64,000 nucleotides of DNA. Origin: Aaosphaeria pasadenensis (lineage: Eukaryota; Ascomycota; Dothideomycetes; Pleosporales). Positions 1 to 11,148 of this stretch are shown here, in pieces. Positions within the stretch are counted from its first letter, which is position 1. Each line of letters begins with the position of its first letter. The notes beneath the pieces are model-generated. The model saw nothing but the letters and a program-made list of their open reading frames with translations. It was not told the origin of the DNA and did not search any database. Location of the stretch: the NCBI GenBank assembly GCA_022813625.1, contig JAKLMB010000040.1, forward strand, positions 1 to 64,000, read 5' to 3'. Both the position numbers and the translations under genes were made by a program.

Positions 1-800
1 TATATTACTAAAGATATTATAAGTAATCTTTTATTAAAAAACTAGATATAGAGAACTATATTATAAATTAATAATAAAGACTTATTTATAAAATATATTC
101 TACTTATATATATAAATATACTTAGTAGATTTATTAAATTTATAAATTTATAAATTTATTATATAACTTTTAATTATATATCTATATTATAGTTAGCCTT
201 ATCTATATAGAGCCTATCTATATCCTCTTATCCCTATAGGTCCTCCTTATAGGATTCCTTATTACTCTCTAGCTACTTAGAATTATTACTATTTAGTTTA
301 TCTATAATAATAGTATTAAATTACTTTTAAAAGATAACTATTTTATATATAGATTATTATTTATTTTTTAAATATATCTTCTTTAGTTACTTTTTCTTAA
401 GTTAGTAATTAAAAAGTTAATTCTTAATTAATTTTAATATACTAACTAATAATTTAAGATAAAAGTAAAAAGAAAGTAAAATATAAAATAAAATAATTAA
501 AAGCTATTAAGTATAATTAAGTAAAAAGAATAATAGGATATATTTAGTAATAGATAAAGATAAATCCTTAAAGAGTAAGAATTTATATAAGTAATAGATA
601 TATATACTATCCTATAAGTCCTATCTCTATTTCTAGATAGATCCTAAAGGGTATCTAGTAGGATAATTAAGATAGATTATAATAAAGAACTATAAGTAGC
701 TAAAAATAAAGGTAAGTAGCTGAAAACTTAAACTTTTACTCCTTATGTAAGAGGCTAAATAGTAGAAGAGTAATTAGGATACTTCTATATATTTTAGAGG
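1..800. repeat. AT-rich RIP-mutated repeat block
   Basis: The block consists almost entirely of A and T with scattered CT, CC, AG and GG steps. By eye, the first 720 bases contain no CpA, TpG or CpG; the first TpG is at 721-722 and the first CpG at 806-807. TpA is extremely common. This is the end state of repeat-induced point mutation, which converts CpA to TpA on both strands of duplicated DNA in ascomycetes. No long ORF survives and the parent element cannot be identified. The change to normal composition at about 790-820 is abrupt. The block runs off the left edge of the window. Confidence 0.85.
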
Positions 801-816
801 TATAACGCCTGAACCT

Positions 817-1140
817 ATGCTAACGCCTTTTAACTGTTCTACTGTCTGTCGCTATAGTAATCCTGATTTGAATATCCAACAAGAAACCCTTCATAAATTG
901 GTCAAGGCGAAACGTGGTATAGTTACAGCGATCAATACGCCATACCAAGATAGTAGCAAAGAAGGCCTGCAAGAAGAGGAAATGGATCAAGTAGAATTGC
1001 ATGTCAGCATTACACAATACGGTAATACTGGACGCAATCGTAGTGAACCTGTCGGTACTGGCGGCAACAAGGACCAGTCAAGCTGGGGAAAAGAGCTTAG
1101 AGAATTGCAAAAGGATGCAAATGCATTGCTGAGTTCATAG
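817..1140 (+). CDS. Unidentified short ORF, possible gene remnant
   Basis: A 107-residue ORF lies between the RIP block and the 3' end of the Ras2 gene, and its last six bases overlap the end of the Ras2 CDS on the other strand. The protein is hydrophilic and rich in E, Q, N and K, with no recognisable domain, signal peptide or membrane segment. The C-terminal part (KELRELQKDANALLSS) looks like a helical linker, loosely like those next to the N-terminal domains of fungal STAND/NACHT proteins, but this resemblance is weak. It could be the unmutated edge of a gene eaten by RIP, or a chance ORF. I do not assign a function. Confidence 0.2.
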   Translation: MLTPFNCSTVCRYSNPDLNIQQETLHKLVKAKRGIVTAINTPYQDSSKEGLQEEEMDQVELHVSITQYGNTGRNRSEPVGTGGNKDQSSWGKELRELQKDANALLSS

Positions 1141-1970
1141 GATTGTACACCGTACATCCTTCTTCTTATTCCTGCCCCCAATGCGGTCACCACGACCTGA
1201 CTTTGTGTTGAGACGCGAAGATTCACCATTCGTGCTGTGAAGATGTCCACTGCCTGCACCCCGGATCGCGCCCTTCGATGGCCGATCACTTTTGCCAGCC
1301 CCTTGGTGTCGCTGGCGCCTCAGCTGCCTCACAACCTCGTAGAAGGCCTTTTCAACGTTCACGCAATTCTTAGCTGAGGCTTCTACGAAGTCGCAACCTA
1401 ATAATTTGGCGAGCGCACTCCCTTCTTGAGTGGAGACTTCGCGCTCGGTGACCCGGTCGCATTTGTTACCAACAAGCATGACTGGTGTGGGACCGAAACC
1501 ACCGGAGCCAACAGACGATGCACTAAGAGGTGAACCGGGATATGTCGGAGAACCTGAGATGGACGTTTCCTTGACGCGTTGGATCTGATGATGGAATTTC
1601 CTGATGCGATCAAAAGATGGGCGGGATGATATGCTATAAACCAGGACAAAGCCCTCGCCATCGCGTATCCACTGATCGCGTAGTGCAATGTACTCCTCCT
1701 GTCCAGCAGTGTCTAGCACTTCGAGCATGCACGACTGGCCATCGATCTGAACCTGCTTGCGGTATGAGTCCTCGATAGTGGGATCGTATGTTTCGACGAA
1801 ATGATTGAGACATAACTATGGGCCAGGTTAGATTATATGCTTCGGGTCACGCAGTTGTGATATTGCCTGTTGAAAGGTGAAAGGGGCCTTACCTGAATGG
1901 TCAGGGCGGTCTTGCCAACACCTCCGTCGCCCAACACCACCAACTTATACAAAGTCATCTTGCCTGCCAT
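1135..1970 (-). CDS. ras2: Ras-family small GTPase, Ras2/RasB type
   Basis: Two exons, complement(1135..1815, 1893..1970), encode 252 residues. The start is MAGKMTLYKLVVLGDGGVGKTA, which places the P-loop GDGGVGKT near residues 15-22. Exon 1 ends CAG|GTAAGG, and exon 2 begins LCLNHFVETYDPTIEDSY, the switch I effector region. DTAGQEEY (61-68) is switch II with the catalytic Gln at 65. NKCD (143-146) and EASAKN are the guanine-specificity motifs. The C-terminus is a lysine-rich stretch followed by CTIL, a CaaX box; the final Leu favours geranylgeranylation. A Ser/Gly/Pro-rich insert of about 27 residues (108-134) sits just before NKCD. Ras2 proteins of filamentous fungi act at the plasma membrane upstream of cAMP and MAPK signalling for polarity, morphogenesis and virulence. 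The assignment to Ras2 rather than Ras1 rests on the insert and the long tail. Confidence 0.93.
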
Positions 1971-2916
1971 GATCCTGACAGGTGGGCTGCAAAGACCCGG
2001 GTATAATTCAGATATGAGAAAAAAAGACCTGTAGCGAGATACAGATCTTGCGGATGGGTGATCAGGGGGGGCGTCGCTTCTCCAAAGGTGAGGGAGAGGA
2101 ATATGAGAGAGAGAGGGAGAGAGATGCGGAATTGGAATGTCGCAAGAGTAACGATCGGTCGGATATGAACTGCGTATGATGGTATAGAAGTCGTGCGAGG
2201 GCGAATGCAAACAGGTCGTCAGTCCCCAAGTCGATTGGGGAGGTTGGGGGAGAGATTGAATAGGCGATGGGGCGGTTCAAGACGGTCCAGAAGCGTCTGT
2301 CACCTGGTGCATGTAGTGTAGAGTCAAGGAGCCGCGAAACAGATTGCGAATGTCTCTTGCGGATGGTCGAACAGGTAAGTCAAGATGGATTGGGATGATG
2401 TTTCGCTGGCATGGACGGAACACAGCGTTGTACGGCGAACGGACGGTAGCGAAGAGGCAAGCGAGAAGATGGATCGGGCGTAAAGCGGTGGGGCTCGGTG
2501 GCACTGCGGATGGGGGTGGGATGGGGATGGAATGGGATGGCAGGTCACAGCAAAGGGCGGTTGACTTGCGGTAACGAATGGGTGGCAGTGATGGCGAGGT
2601 TGAAGCGCAGTGGGGGGAGGGGCGTGAAAGGTTGCGGAGAGGCGAGACAGGATGGAGAAACAGGCGGCGTCGGAGGCGTCGGAGGCGGAAGATGGAGATC
2701 AAGAGGTTGCACGGAGTAGAGCCAGGCCAGCAGAAGTCGAGGGGGGTGGGAGAAGAGAAACCTAACGGGGTAGGTGCTGAATAAGAGTTGGAAAAAGAGA
2801 AAGAGGAGGAGAAGGGGGATGATGGATGGTGAATGGGGGATGAAGGAAGGATGAGGACGAGGATGAGGATGAGGATGAAGAGGAAGTGCGATAGGGTGTG
2901 TTGGTTAGGGTAAACT

Positions 2917-2988
2917 GTGGGTGTGGGTGTGGGTGTGGGTACGGCCCGTATGGGTATGGGTTATGGGTATGGGTATGGGTATGGGTAT
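2917..2988 (+). repeat. G-run tandem repeat (GGGTGT)n then (GGGTAT)n
   Basis: The stretch is built of GGGTGT units, a short break with ACGGCCCGTAT, then repeated GGGTAT units including one GGGTTAT variant. Many runs of three G are spaced by three bases on the plus strand, which fits the G3N3 pattern of a potential G-quadruplex. It lies about 950 bp upstream of the Ras2 start codon, on the strand opposite to the Ras2 coding strand. It is not the canonical TTAGGG telomere unit. Confidence 0.8.
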
Positions 2989-3215
2989 GTGATGTGCGCG
3001 TGTGTGTGCGTGTGCGCGCGTGTGGATAGGTGCGTGGAGGAAAGATGTTGGATGATGGATCGGATAGGAGACGAGACGAGGAAGAATGAGTAGGTGGTTG
3101 ATAGACTGTATGTATGTACTCCGTAGAGGTAACTAACTATTAGAGGGAAGAGATGAGGAGAGACGAGGAGATGGAAATGGGATAGGATGGGAGAAGGACA
3201 ACTAGGAATAATAGG

Positions 3216-3240
3216 ACGGGATGGGATGGGATGGGATAGG
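3216..3240 (+). repeat. Short GGGAT tandem repeat
   Basis: Four consecutive GGGAT-type units follow ATAGGAC. This is a second short array of G3 runs, about 230 bp from the GGGTAT array, and also a candidate G-quadruplex former. Confidence 0.7.
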
Positions 3241-3920
3241 TCCAAAAAGGTCGAGGTCAGGGGCCAGGGCCAGGGCAAAGAGTTTTGGGGAGTGGGGTAG
3301 ACCTTAGGTCTCTCTAGGTACTAGGTACTTTCACAGTATTCCTTACCTTACTACTAGGTACAGTACATAACTCCTACTAATACCATCACTTCTCTGTACT
3401 GTTTGTACTGTTGGTACTATACACCAATGTACAGTATGTATTTAGTATGTACAGAGTATGGAGTGGAGTAGTTACAGAGTAATTAGTGTACATAGTTACC
3501 TCCTGTGCTGTGAGCAGCTATCCTATGCTACGTGTCGGTGGATACTACGGATAGAGGCAGGTGTACTCAGTACAGAGTACAAGCTAGATACGGAGTACCT
3601 ATGTAGACATGGCCACTGTTAAGGAGAGAAAGGTTACGTACCATGTAATCGGAAGAAGGTACTGGAGTCTGTAGATTGGATACCTATAGGTAGATGCCTA
3701 CATCAATACAACGGAGAAGTTGGTCGATAACTTGGTATATACACACATACCTACCCACCTTAGGTACCTCCCTAGCCCTAGGTAGCCAGCGGGAGAGTCG
3801 GTCGGGCAGTCAGTCAGTAGTTGGTGAGGTCGGTTGGTCGGTTGGTCGGCCGGCTGGTTAGTTGTTGGATAAAGGGATGGATGGTCGGTTGGCTGGCACA
3901 CTGGGCTTAGGGCTATGTGT

Positions 3921-3953
3921 ACCTAGGTACCTACTTAGGTATAGGTACCTAGG
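3921..3953. repeat. Palindromic CCTAGGTACC-type words
   Basis: Two overlapping palindromic words, ACCTAGGTACCTA and TAGGTACCTAGG, occur here. Close relatives are scattered through intergenic DNA of the window (about 3314, 3762, 4125, 4150, 21056, 28645, 28815-28836, 36155, 39390, 39565, 56537) and I noticed none inside a confident exon. The best copy is at 28815-28836, where the TAGGTACC unit repeats almost perfectly. Confidence 0.6.
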
Positions 3954-5222
3954 CATGTATCAAGTGATGCTTTTTTGCACAAGTAAATGTGGGTAGATAA
4001 CACACACAGCGCAAGATCAACAAAGACAAAGAGGAGAAAAAGGAAAGAAAACCCCATTTTTCTAATAGAAGAAGCGATAAAAAAGAAAAGGGAGTTATAA
4101 CAACAATCGTCATCATCATAACTACTTAGGTACTTGGGTATCTGTCCTGTCTAGGTACCTGGTATCTAGGACATTTTAGGTTTTCTATAGTGTCGTCGTT
4201 GGATATTACACAGTGCAGGGGAAGAAAGGTGCAATTGGGAACGGGAAGGAGACACGGCGGAAGAACGTTGGACGGGAAGGAGCAAGGGAAAGGAGGGAGA
4301 TAACAACAATAGGAGACAAGTCTAGCAGGGAAGGGAGGAAGGAAGGAAGGAAGAGAAAAGAAGAGGGAACCAACCAATACGAAGTACACACTCTACTCCG
4401 TACATGACCGTCACAAAGGGCCAATATCTAGGTAGGTAGTAGGTATACAGAGTAATTAATCCATAATCCATACTCCGTATTCCGTAGATAACTGTCGAAA
4501 CAATCTGTTATCACAATCAATCAGGATCATTAAGTAAGTTAGGTAGGTAAGTAAGAGGATGATTTCGGGAGGAGGAGGATCCGTCGCTTGGTTGGCCGAG
4601 CCGAATTGGGCTATGCTATGCAGCTATGTTATTATGGCTACCAGGCCAGGCACCTGAGAATGCTATGTTATGCTATCTACCTTGCCGTCCCGGGTGGGTA
4701 TTGACAGGAACATACAGAGTACGAAGTAGACAGGCTGGATCTGGCACTTGCACCTAAAATATCATCGTCTCCATCCAATACACAGTGAATTAGTATCGAC
4801 ATCCACCTAACTAATGTTCATGTCTGTGTTACAGGTACTAACTAGAGCATGTTAGCTGAGGTAGCCCTTACCAGGAAGTATACTTCCTACCTGCGCATAC
4901 GATCACGTTTAGAAAGGAAAGACATCGTGTTCCTTTCATAAGATTAAGTTTAGCTTGTTGTTGGTTGACAAAGTCATCGTTATCTGAGTTGGTGGCTGGC
5001 CACTGGTTATTGGTGGCTGGTAATCCACACGTGACCTCACGTAGTGCAGCACATCCTTCACGTCCCCCGTTTAGTTATAGGATTGTCGTTAATTTCTACG
5101 AGTAACACTATACAATACAGTATGTCTCAATAATGGATGCAATCTACAGCTTCGCATTGCTACGTCAAGCTACCAGGATACATACATATGTCTAGTGGTC
5201 ACGCTGGCTATTCGTCCCATAC

Positions 5223-7517
5223 CTACAATTTCGCCTTGGTCTCTGTCGCCTTGTGAAGAGACGCTCCCCTGATCCTGAAATACTCCTTAACCTTCTCTTT
5301 GGCCACCCCTATAGCTTCTGCATCTTCTATTGTTGTCGGTACCTGCACCTCCTTGTCGAACTCTCCGTGCGTGGCGTTCTCAACCAACTCTCGCAAGACA
5401 CGACGAAGCGTCTTGCCGCTTCTCGTTTTAGGAATCATGCCTTTGCCCTGGATGATACCCCCTAGGCTTGCAATCGCTCCTATCTGTTCCCGCACATGCT
5501 TCTGTACCTCCCTGAACAGTTCCTCTTCAGGGACTGCGGCATGGGGATGGTGGTGTGTAGACAATGTGATAAAGGCGAAAGGCAGGTGACCTTTGAGCTG
5601 ATCCGGTATCCCCACGACGGCTGCTTCTGCAATATCCGGATGGGACGTTATTGCTTGCTCGATGGCCCCTAATCCCACAGTCAGTGTCCTTTTCCGAAAC
5701 GTTGGTGATCATTCAGATATCGGATGCAGGGTCCCATGTCCAATACCACTTACCAGTACTGAATCGATGTGCAGCCACGTTGATGATGTCGTCAGACCTA
5801 GACATGATCGATATGTAGCCATCGTTGTCAATGAGTCCAGCATCGCCCGTGTCAAGCCATCTCCCATCAAACCTTTTGAGATAACCTTTGTAAAACCTCT
5901 CTTCGTCTTGCCAAAGGGTCGTGAAAGCCGTGGGTGCAAGGGGGATTGCCATGACTATGTTTCCCATTGACCCACGCTCTACTTCGTTCCCGCTATCGTC
6001 GACAACTCTGACGTCGAATCCGGGCATCGGTTTGCCTGCTGATCCAGGCTTAATCGCTAGCGGACGGTTGCGGTGTGGACTTGCAAAGTCCTCGCCAGCT
6101 GAAGCGCTGAGGGCTATGCCTGATATAGGACTCCCGGATTCCGAAGACCACCAATTGTCAACTACTACAGCGCCTTCGGCACAATGTTCACTGAGCAGTC
6201 TCTGGTACATCTGCACGATGCTAGGCTCACTACGCTCCCCAGCGAGGAATAAGGCGCGTAGAGATCGAAGCCCTCCACGGCTCCCAAACGTCCGTTCAAA
6301 GTAATCATTGTCGCCGTCTTCCCTTCGGATGGCACGCAGCGCAGTAGGTGCTGTGAACATCGTTGTAACTTTGTACTCCTCGACTATCCGCCAAAAAGTG
6401 CTGGCATCAGGCGTCCCTACCGGTTTACCCTCGAACAGGATGGTCGTAGCTCCAGCGAGCAATGGAGCATATACAATATAGGAATGTCCAACCACCCATC
6501 CGATGTCAGATGCTGTGAACATGACGTCTCCGGGTCCGTGAACTCCGAATAGGTATTTCATAGAGAGCTGAAGGCCTACGGCATGTCCTCCAGCTTCGCG
6601 TACTACACCTTTCGGCAAACCGGTCGTTCCTAGGGAATTAGAGGATGCATATGCATTAAGTACTACCCGGATGCTTACCGCTCGTATATATTATGTAAAG
6701 CCCGTCTGAGCTATTGACGGGTACCGGATCAGCCTTCAGCCCACGATTTCTTGCGCTCTTCACTAGCCTCTGCCAGTTGCGCTGGCCTTCCTCTTTGACG
6801 ACCGGGTCCCACCGAAACTGTTCCCGCTGCCAAATGATGGTTTTCGGAGGTTTGAAGCTACTCTTTGTGATCGCTTCCTCGAGCAAGCTCTTGTACCCGA
6901 TCGGGCCCTTACTCCCTTCGATCCCACACGACGCAGTCAGCACCGCTGTCGGTCGAGATACTTCCATTCGCTGAGCGAGAGAGGTGGGTGAAAAGCCGCC
7001 AAAGACGACTGTGTGTATGGCTCCAATACGTGCACTAGCTAACATTCCAAACAATGCGGCCGGGATCATTGGCACTTGAAGAGCAACCCATCAGTATATC
7101 GTTCTACACGAGTAGATATGAGACCGTAAACATACTATAGATTAACACCACATCACCTTTTTTCACTCCTTCTTCTCTTAGAACACCCGCCAATATCTCC
7201 ACCTCTTCGAGCAACTGCCTGTAGGTGTATTGTTCTTTAGCATCTGTGACAGGACTGTCCCAACATATCGCTACGTTGTCACCGTTGCCATTGAGAACAT
7301 GGCGGTCGACACAATTGTATGTAGTGGAGATCTCGCCATCTGGATACCAACTCCAGTGTTCGTGTTCGACGCCGCCGTTCAGCTTCTTTGTTGTTTTCTG
7401 GAGGGCCTTAGATGGCTTCTTATGCCAGGATACATGTTCTGCCTGCGCGGTCCAGAATGCTTCCGGATCTTGTAGCGAAGCCTGGTATACCCTATCTTGG
7501 GGGTGTTCTTCGGTCAT
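5223..7517 (-). CDS. Peroxisomal short-chain acyl-CoA synthetase (ACSS3-like)
   Basis: Four exons, complement(5223..5668, 5754..6629, 6679..7074, 7136..7517), encode 699 residues. All introns have GTAAGN or GTATGT donors, and the joins restore MPMIPAALFG, YTSGTTGLPKG (about 257-267, the ATP/AMP P-loop) and HRFSTGAIEQ. The enzyme forms acyl-CoA from acetate or propionate via an acyl-adenylate. Other visible motifs are WWSSESGSPI, WLDTGDAG, the hinge SRSDDIINVAAHR and the catalytic Lys in TRSGKTLRR (K637). The protein ends AKL, a type 1 peroxisomal targeting signal, so import into peroxisomes is likely. I chose the start MTEEHPQDRVYQ; an in-frame ATG at 7622 would add 35 residues. The NVAAHRFSTG hinge resembles the ACSS3/propionyl-CoA synthetase branch more than the main acetyl-CoA synthetase FacA, so the substrate is inferred. 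Confidence 0.92.
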
Positions 7518-8574
7518 CGTGTTGTGGATACTGATCTTGCCCTGTGGTTCAATTGACGATGGAACATGCGAGGAATGGATTGAAGAAAATTGTTCTGTAA
7601 TTAGAGTTGGAAGAATAAGCAATTGGTAGGGGTAATAGTTAGACGATATGTCGGTCAGTCCAAACAGGGGCTATAGATCTGCGCCTTACTCATGAAATAC
7701 ATAAAGGTGATAAGTTCAGAAGAATTCATCAAATTTAGAGGAGTAACGAGAGACGACTCGGACATTTAAATTATTTAGAAGCACTTCTCATGTTATTCGT
7801 AGGTTCCCCGGCCACCCGGGCAAGCGGGTGGTAGTACCGCCGAGGTGATTTGAATCACGTTTGGCTGCCATTTCCCCGCAACTTGGCGACGAATACTGCA
7901 CGGCTCCACCGAGTCCACCAAGTGCACGCCATCCCCGTCGGGTTACGAGTAACAACGCGTTACGCGTAGCGTATAGGTAACATGCTACAGCTACGTAACT
8001 ATCTAAGTATTCTTTAACATACAGGGCTACAACAAGGTACTGCAATATTCTCACTTGGGTGCAAGCTATTCCGCCTCGATGTCGAATTACTCACAATCCA
8101 TAGGATTGTACAGGAGTCTTCTTCCGTCAGGGGCGGGTCCCCCGCATTCTAGCTCATGACAATTGCTCCCTTTCATCCAACGAGCCAACCACCAGGCACA
8201 CGAAGGAGCGAATCATGCGAGAGAAAAAGGAACCATAATTGTTTCCGTCCACAGCGTACTTCTTATCAAAATACACACACTCAGCATTTTACTCCCCCTT
8301 TGCGGCCGATTTCTGTGCGTTTTCGGGGGTGCGGAGAGCACTTTTGGTCACTTTTTCCGCCAGCACTGTCCGCTTTTCCGGCGTGACACATGCCATTGTT
8401 GCGTTTTCCCTTCTGCTGACATTAACCTACTCGGTAACTAATCAGTCAACCTATAATACCATGGAACACCACAATCACATAGTTACCAGCATCATATAGA
8501 TACCTAACTCCCTTCGCCAGACCATCGTTCTGAGACATATTGCAGCACTTCTTGCTATTGTCACAACCTTCGCC
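7518..8574. promoter_or_regulatory. Divergent intergenic region, acyl-CoA synthetase / HAD gene
   Basis: The region separates two divergently transcribed genes and must hold both promoters. I see no tRNA, no conserved ORF and no clear TATA box at an obvious distance from either start. Confidence 0.5.
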
Positions 8575-9390
8575 ATGGCTTCACCTACTCCATTAAAGGC
8601 CTTACTATTCGATGTCTTCGGAACGTGCGTGGATTGGAGGAAGACTGTTACCAACACCTTGATCGGGCAGGCACATGAGTCACTAAATTCTGCAAGTGCG
8701 TCGCTGGCAACATCCGTGAGATTGCGCGCCACCGACATGACTGAGTCTGATTGGGGTACATTTGCCCAACAATGGCGGCACTCTTATCATGTCTTCACTC
8801 GTTCCATTGCCGCAGACCCTAGTATTCGGTTCAAGACTGTTGATGAACATCACCTCGAGGCACTGCACGAATTGGTGGAACAGTGGGGTTTGAAAGGCTT
8901 GTGGACGGGCGAGGAACTGGAAGACCTGAGTCTCGTATGGCATCGTCTCGATCCCTGGGCGGACACAGCTAGCGGCATCGATTCTTTCAACAATCGATTT
9001 CAGACCGTCACTCTCAGCAACGGGAACCTTTCACTTCTGCAGGACTTGAAGACGCATGGTTCTCTCGCCTTCACGCATTTGTTCAGCGCGGAGATGTTTG
9101 ACTCGTACAAGCCGTCACCCAAAGTCTACCTCGGCGCAGTTGAGCGCTTGGGACTGGAGCCCCGAGAGTGTGCCATGGTGGCTGCGCATCTCGGAGATCT
9201 CAAGGCTGCGAAATCCCACGGCCTGCAGGCTATCTATGTTGAGCGAGCCGGCGAGGAGGGATGGTCTCACGAAGATGTACAAAAAGCCCGTGACGAGGGT
9301 TGGGTCGATATATGGATTGCGTTGGATCAGCCTGGTTTCATCGCGGTGGCTGAGAAACTTGGTATTGAGACAGGTCTTTTGGATGGCTGA
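8575..9390 (+). CDS. Haloacid dehalogenase-like hydrolase (type II family)
   Basis: A single exon encodes 271 residues, a usual length for fungal L-2-haloacid-dehalogenase-like proteins. Motif I is LLFDVFGTCVDWR with the nucleophile Asp13 and the DxFGT signature. A helical cap follows; motif II is TLSNGN (Ser148, Asn149), motif III is the Lys of SYKPSPKVY (Lys179), and motif IV is AAHLGDL (203-209, Asp208). In bacterial L-DEX enzymes the region before the last Asp is SSNxWD; here it is AAHLGD, a variation that may alter substrate use, so true dehalogenase activity is uncertain. No signal peptide or organelle signal is seen, so it is probably cytosolic. It is divergent from the acyl-CoA synthetase gene. 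Confidence 0.88.
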   Translation: MASPTPLKALLFDVFGTCVDWRKTVTNTLIGQAHESLNSASASLATSVRLRATDMTESDWGTFAQQWRHSYHVFTRSIAADPSIRFKTVDEHHLEALHELVEQWGLKGLWTGEELEDLSLVWHRLDPWADTASGIDSFNNRFQTVTLSNGNLSLLQDLKTHGSLAFTHLFSAEMFDSYKPSPKVYLGAVERLGLEPRECAMVAAHLGDLKAAKSHGLQAIYVERAGEEGWSHEDVQKARDEGWVDIWIALDQPGFIAVAEKLGIETGLLDG

Positions 9391-10683
9391 TGGTCACCAA
9401 AATTCTCACTGGAATTAGTTTTGATGTGAGTGGGTCGGAACACATTGGCTTACTTATACATCGTACATCTGCTCGGCGTATTCGTTACTTCTATTACTCA
9501 TAATCAAACTCTGTGCTTCATATTGCGCACTCACGGCTGCATTGAATCAACGACTAATTATCATCGTCCAACGCCCTTGATCACTGTTTTTACCATGGTT
9601 CACGGACTTCTGTAGACTTATGGAGAATTGAATACTCTCTTTTGCTATACCTAAGTACTCATGTCGTGTGAATGTACCGCTTCGTGTGTGATGTGATACC
9701 AGATGTGCACTGAAGTAACATCGTCCATGCTATATTTACATGAATTTCCTCTAAAGGCTGTATTTTGTTACATCATGACTGTCTGATTATATAGTTGGTT
9801 AGAACGATGATTACATTAATGTAGATATTTTATGGGTGCATTCAAAGAAAGACTCAAGTTGATGAATTAAAATGAAGACGATGTATAACAAAAATCTACA
9901 CAACACCAAATACATAGTCAACGGACCTATAAGTTACACAATACATCATAAAACTATCCAAATAAATCGAAAATATTATTAAAAAATAATATTCACCTCA
10001 GATGTCGCTTGAATAGCACAAGAAAGATGCGGACAGCAGTCTACAGCAGAGTGCACGGACCAACAGATATTCCACACCAGACAGAACGCAACAAAAACAA
10101 TTATGGAAAAGACCAGTCCACCACAAGAGGGTCGCAAAGCACACAGAAATGAAAATCAATGCATCACATAGAATGGAAATGAGTAGGTAATTAGATGATA
10201 CGGTGAGTTTCAGCAAACATTGACATGCAGTATGATTGGAAAGACACGTAGCTCAGGTACCTAAGTCCCGACCCAACATCGTATTGTCGATGGGATATGC
10301 ACTAACCCAAAACGGACACACGCCAACTTCAGTCAACATCAAACCTTACGATAAACCGAGACTGAGGCGCATACGCGACAGATTGCGCCCACGTCAAAGA
10401 ATGAAGCCAGGAAGCAAACACAACACACATTTCCATTGCCATCATACTTGAAGCAAACAGAGACGACACGCGATCACGATAGTCACAGACACAATGCATG
10501 GCAAATTTTGAAGGATTATGCTGGTATCATTCCATGAGGTGGACCCTAACCGTGAACTCCGAAGCAGCCTATGATACAGGCGAGGCCCTAACCGATCCCA
10601 CCCAGCACCAGACGAGCCCTCCACGTTGTGGAAGAAAAAGGGCAAGTCAAAAAGTCATGACGAAAAACATAAATACAAGACGC
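9391..10683. other. Intergenic region between HAD and histone H4 genes
   Basis: These are the facing 3' flanks of two convergent genes. The sequence around 9700-10000 is AT-rich. Only short ORFs without family resemblance occur, and I see no RNA gene. Confidence 0.5.

Positions 10684-11148
<465 letters not shown>

Larger units (their letters stand above)
1971..5222. other. 3.2 kb gene-free, low-complexity intergenic region
   Basis: No credible coding region is seen on either strand; the short ORFs here are low-complexity translations. From 2040 to 2900 the plus strand is purine-rich (GA/GGA), so the Ras2 leader and promoter are CT-rich on the Ras2 sense strand. From 2917 to 3240 there are G-run tandem repeats. 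From 3300 to 4500 the DNA is full of short palindromic CCTAGGTACC-type words, TACGGAGTA words and a GGTCGGTT-type repeat (about 3797-3895). It separates the Ras2 start (1970) from the 3' end of the acyl-CoA synthetase gene (5223), so it holds the whole Ras2 promoter. Confidence 0.7.

Noticed and set aside
2277..2784. Several overlapping ORFs on both strands upstream of Ras2
   Set aside because: They are Arg/Gly- or Ser/Pro-rich translations of purine-rich low-complexity DNA, with no conserved motif and mutual overlap.
7790..7960. GC-rich segment with self-complementary CCACCCGGGCAAGCGGGTGG as a structured RNA
   Set aside because: Only one short stem is visible, with no known family resemblance and no supporting flanks.
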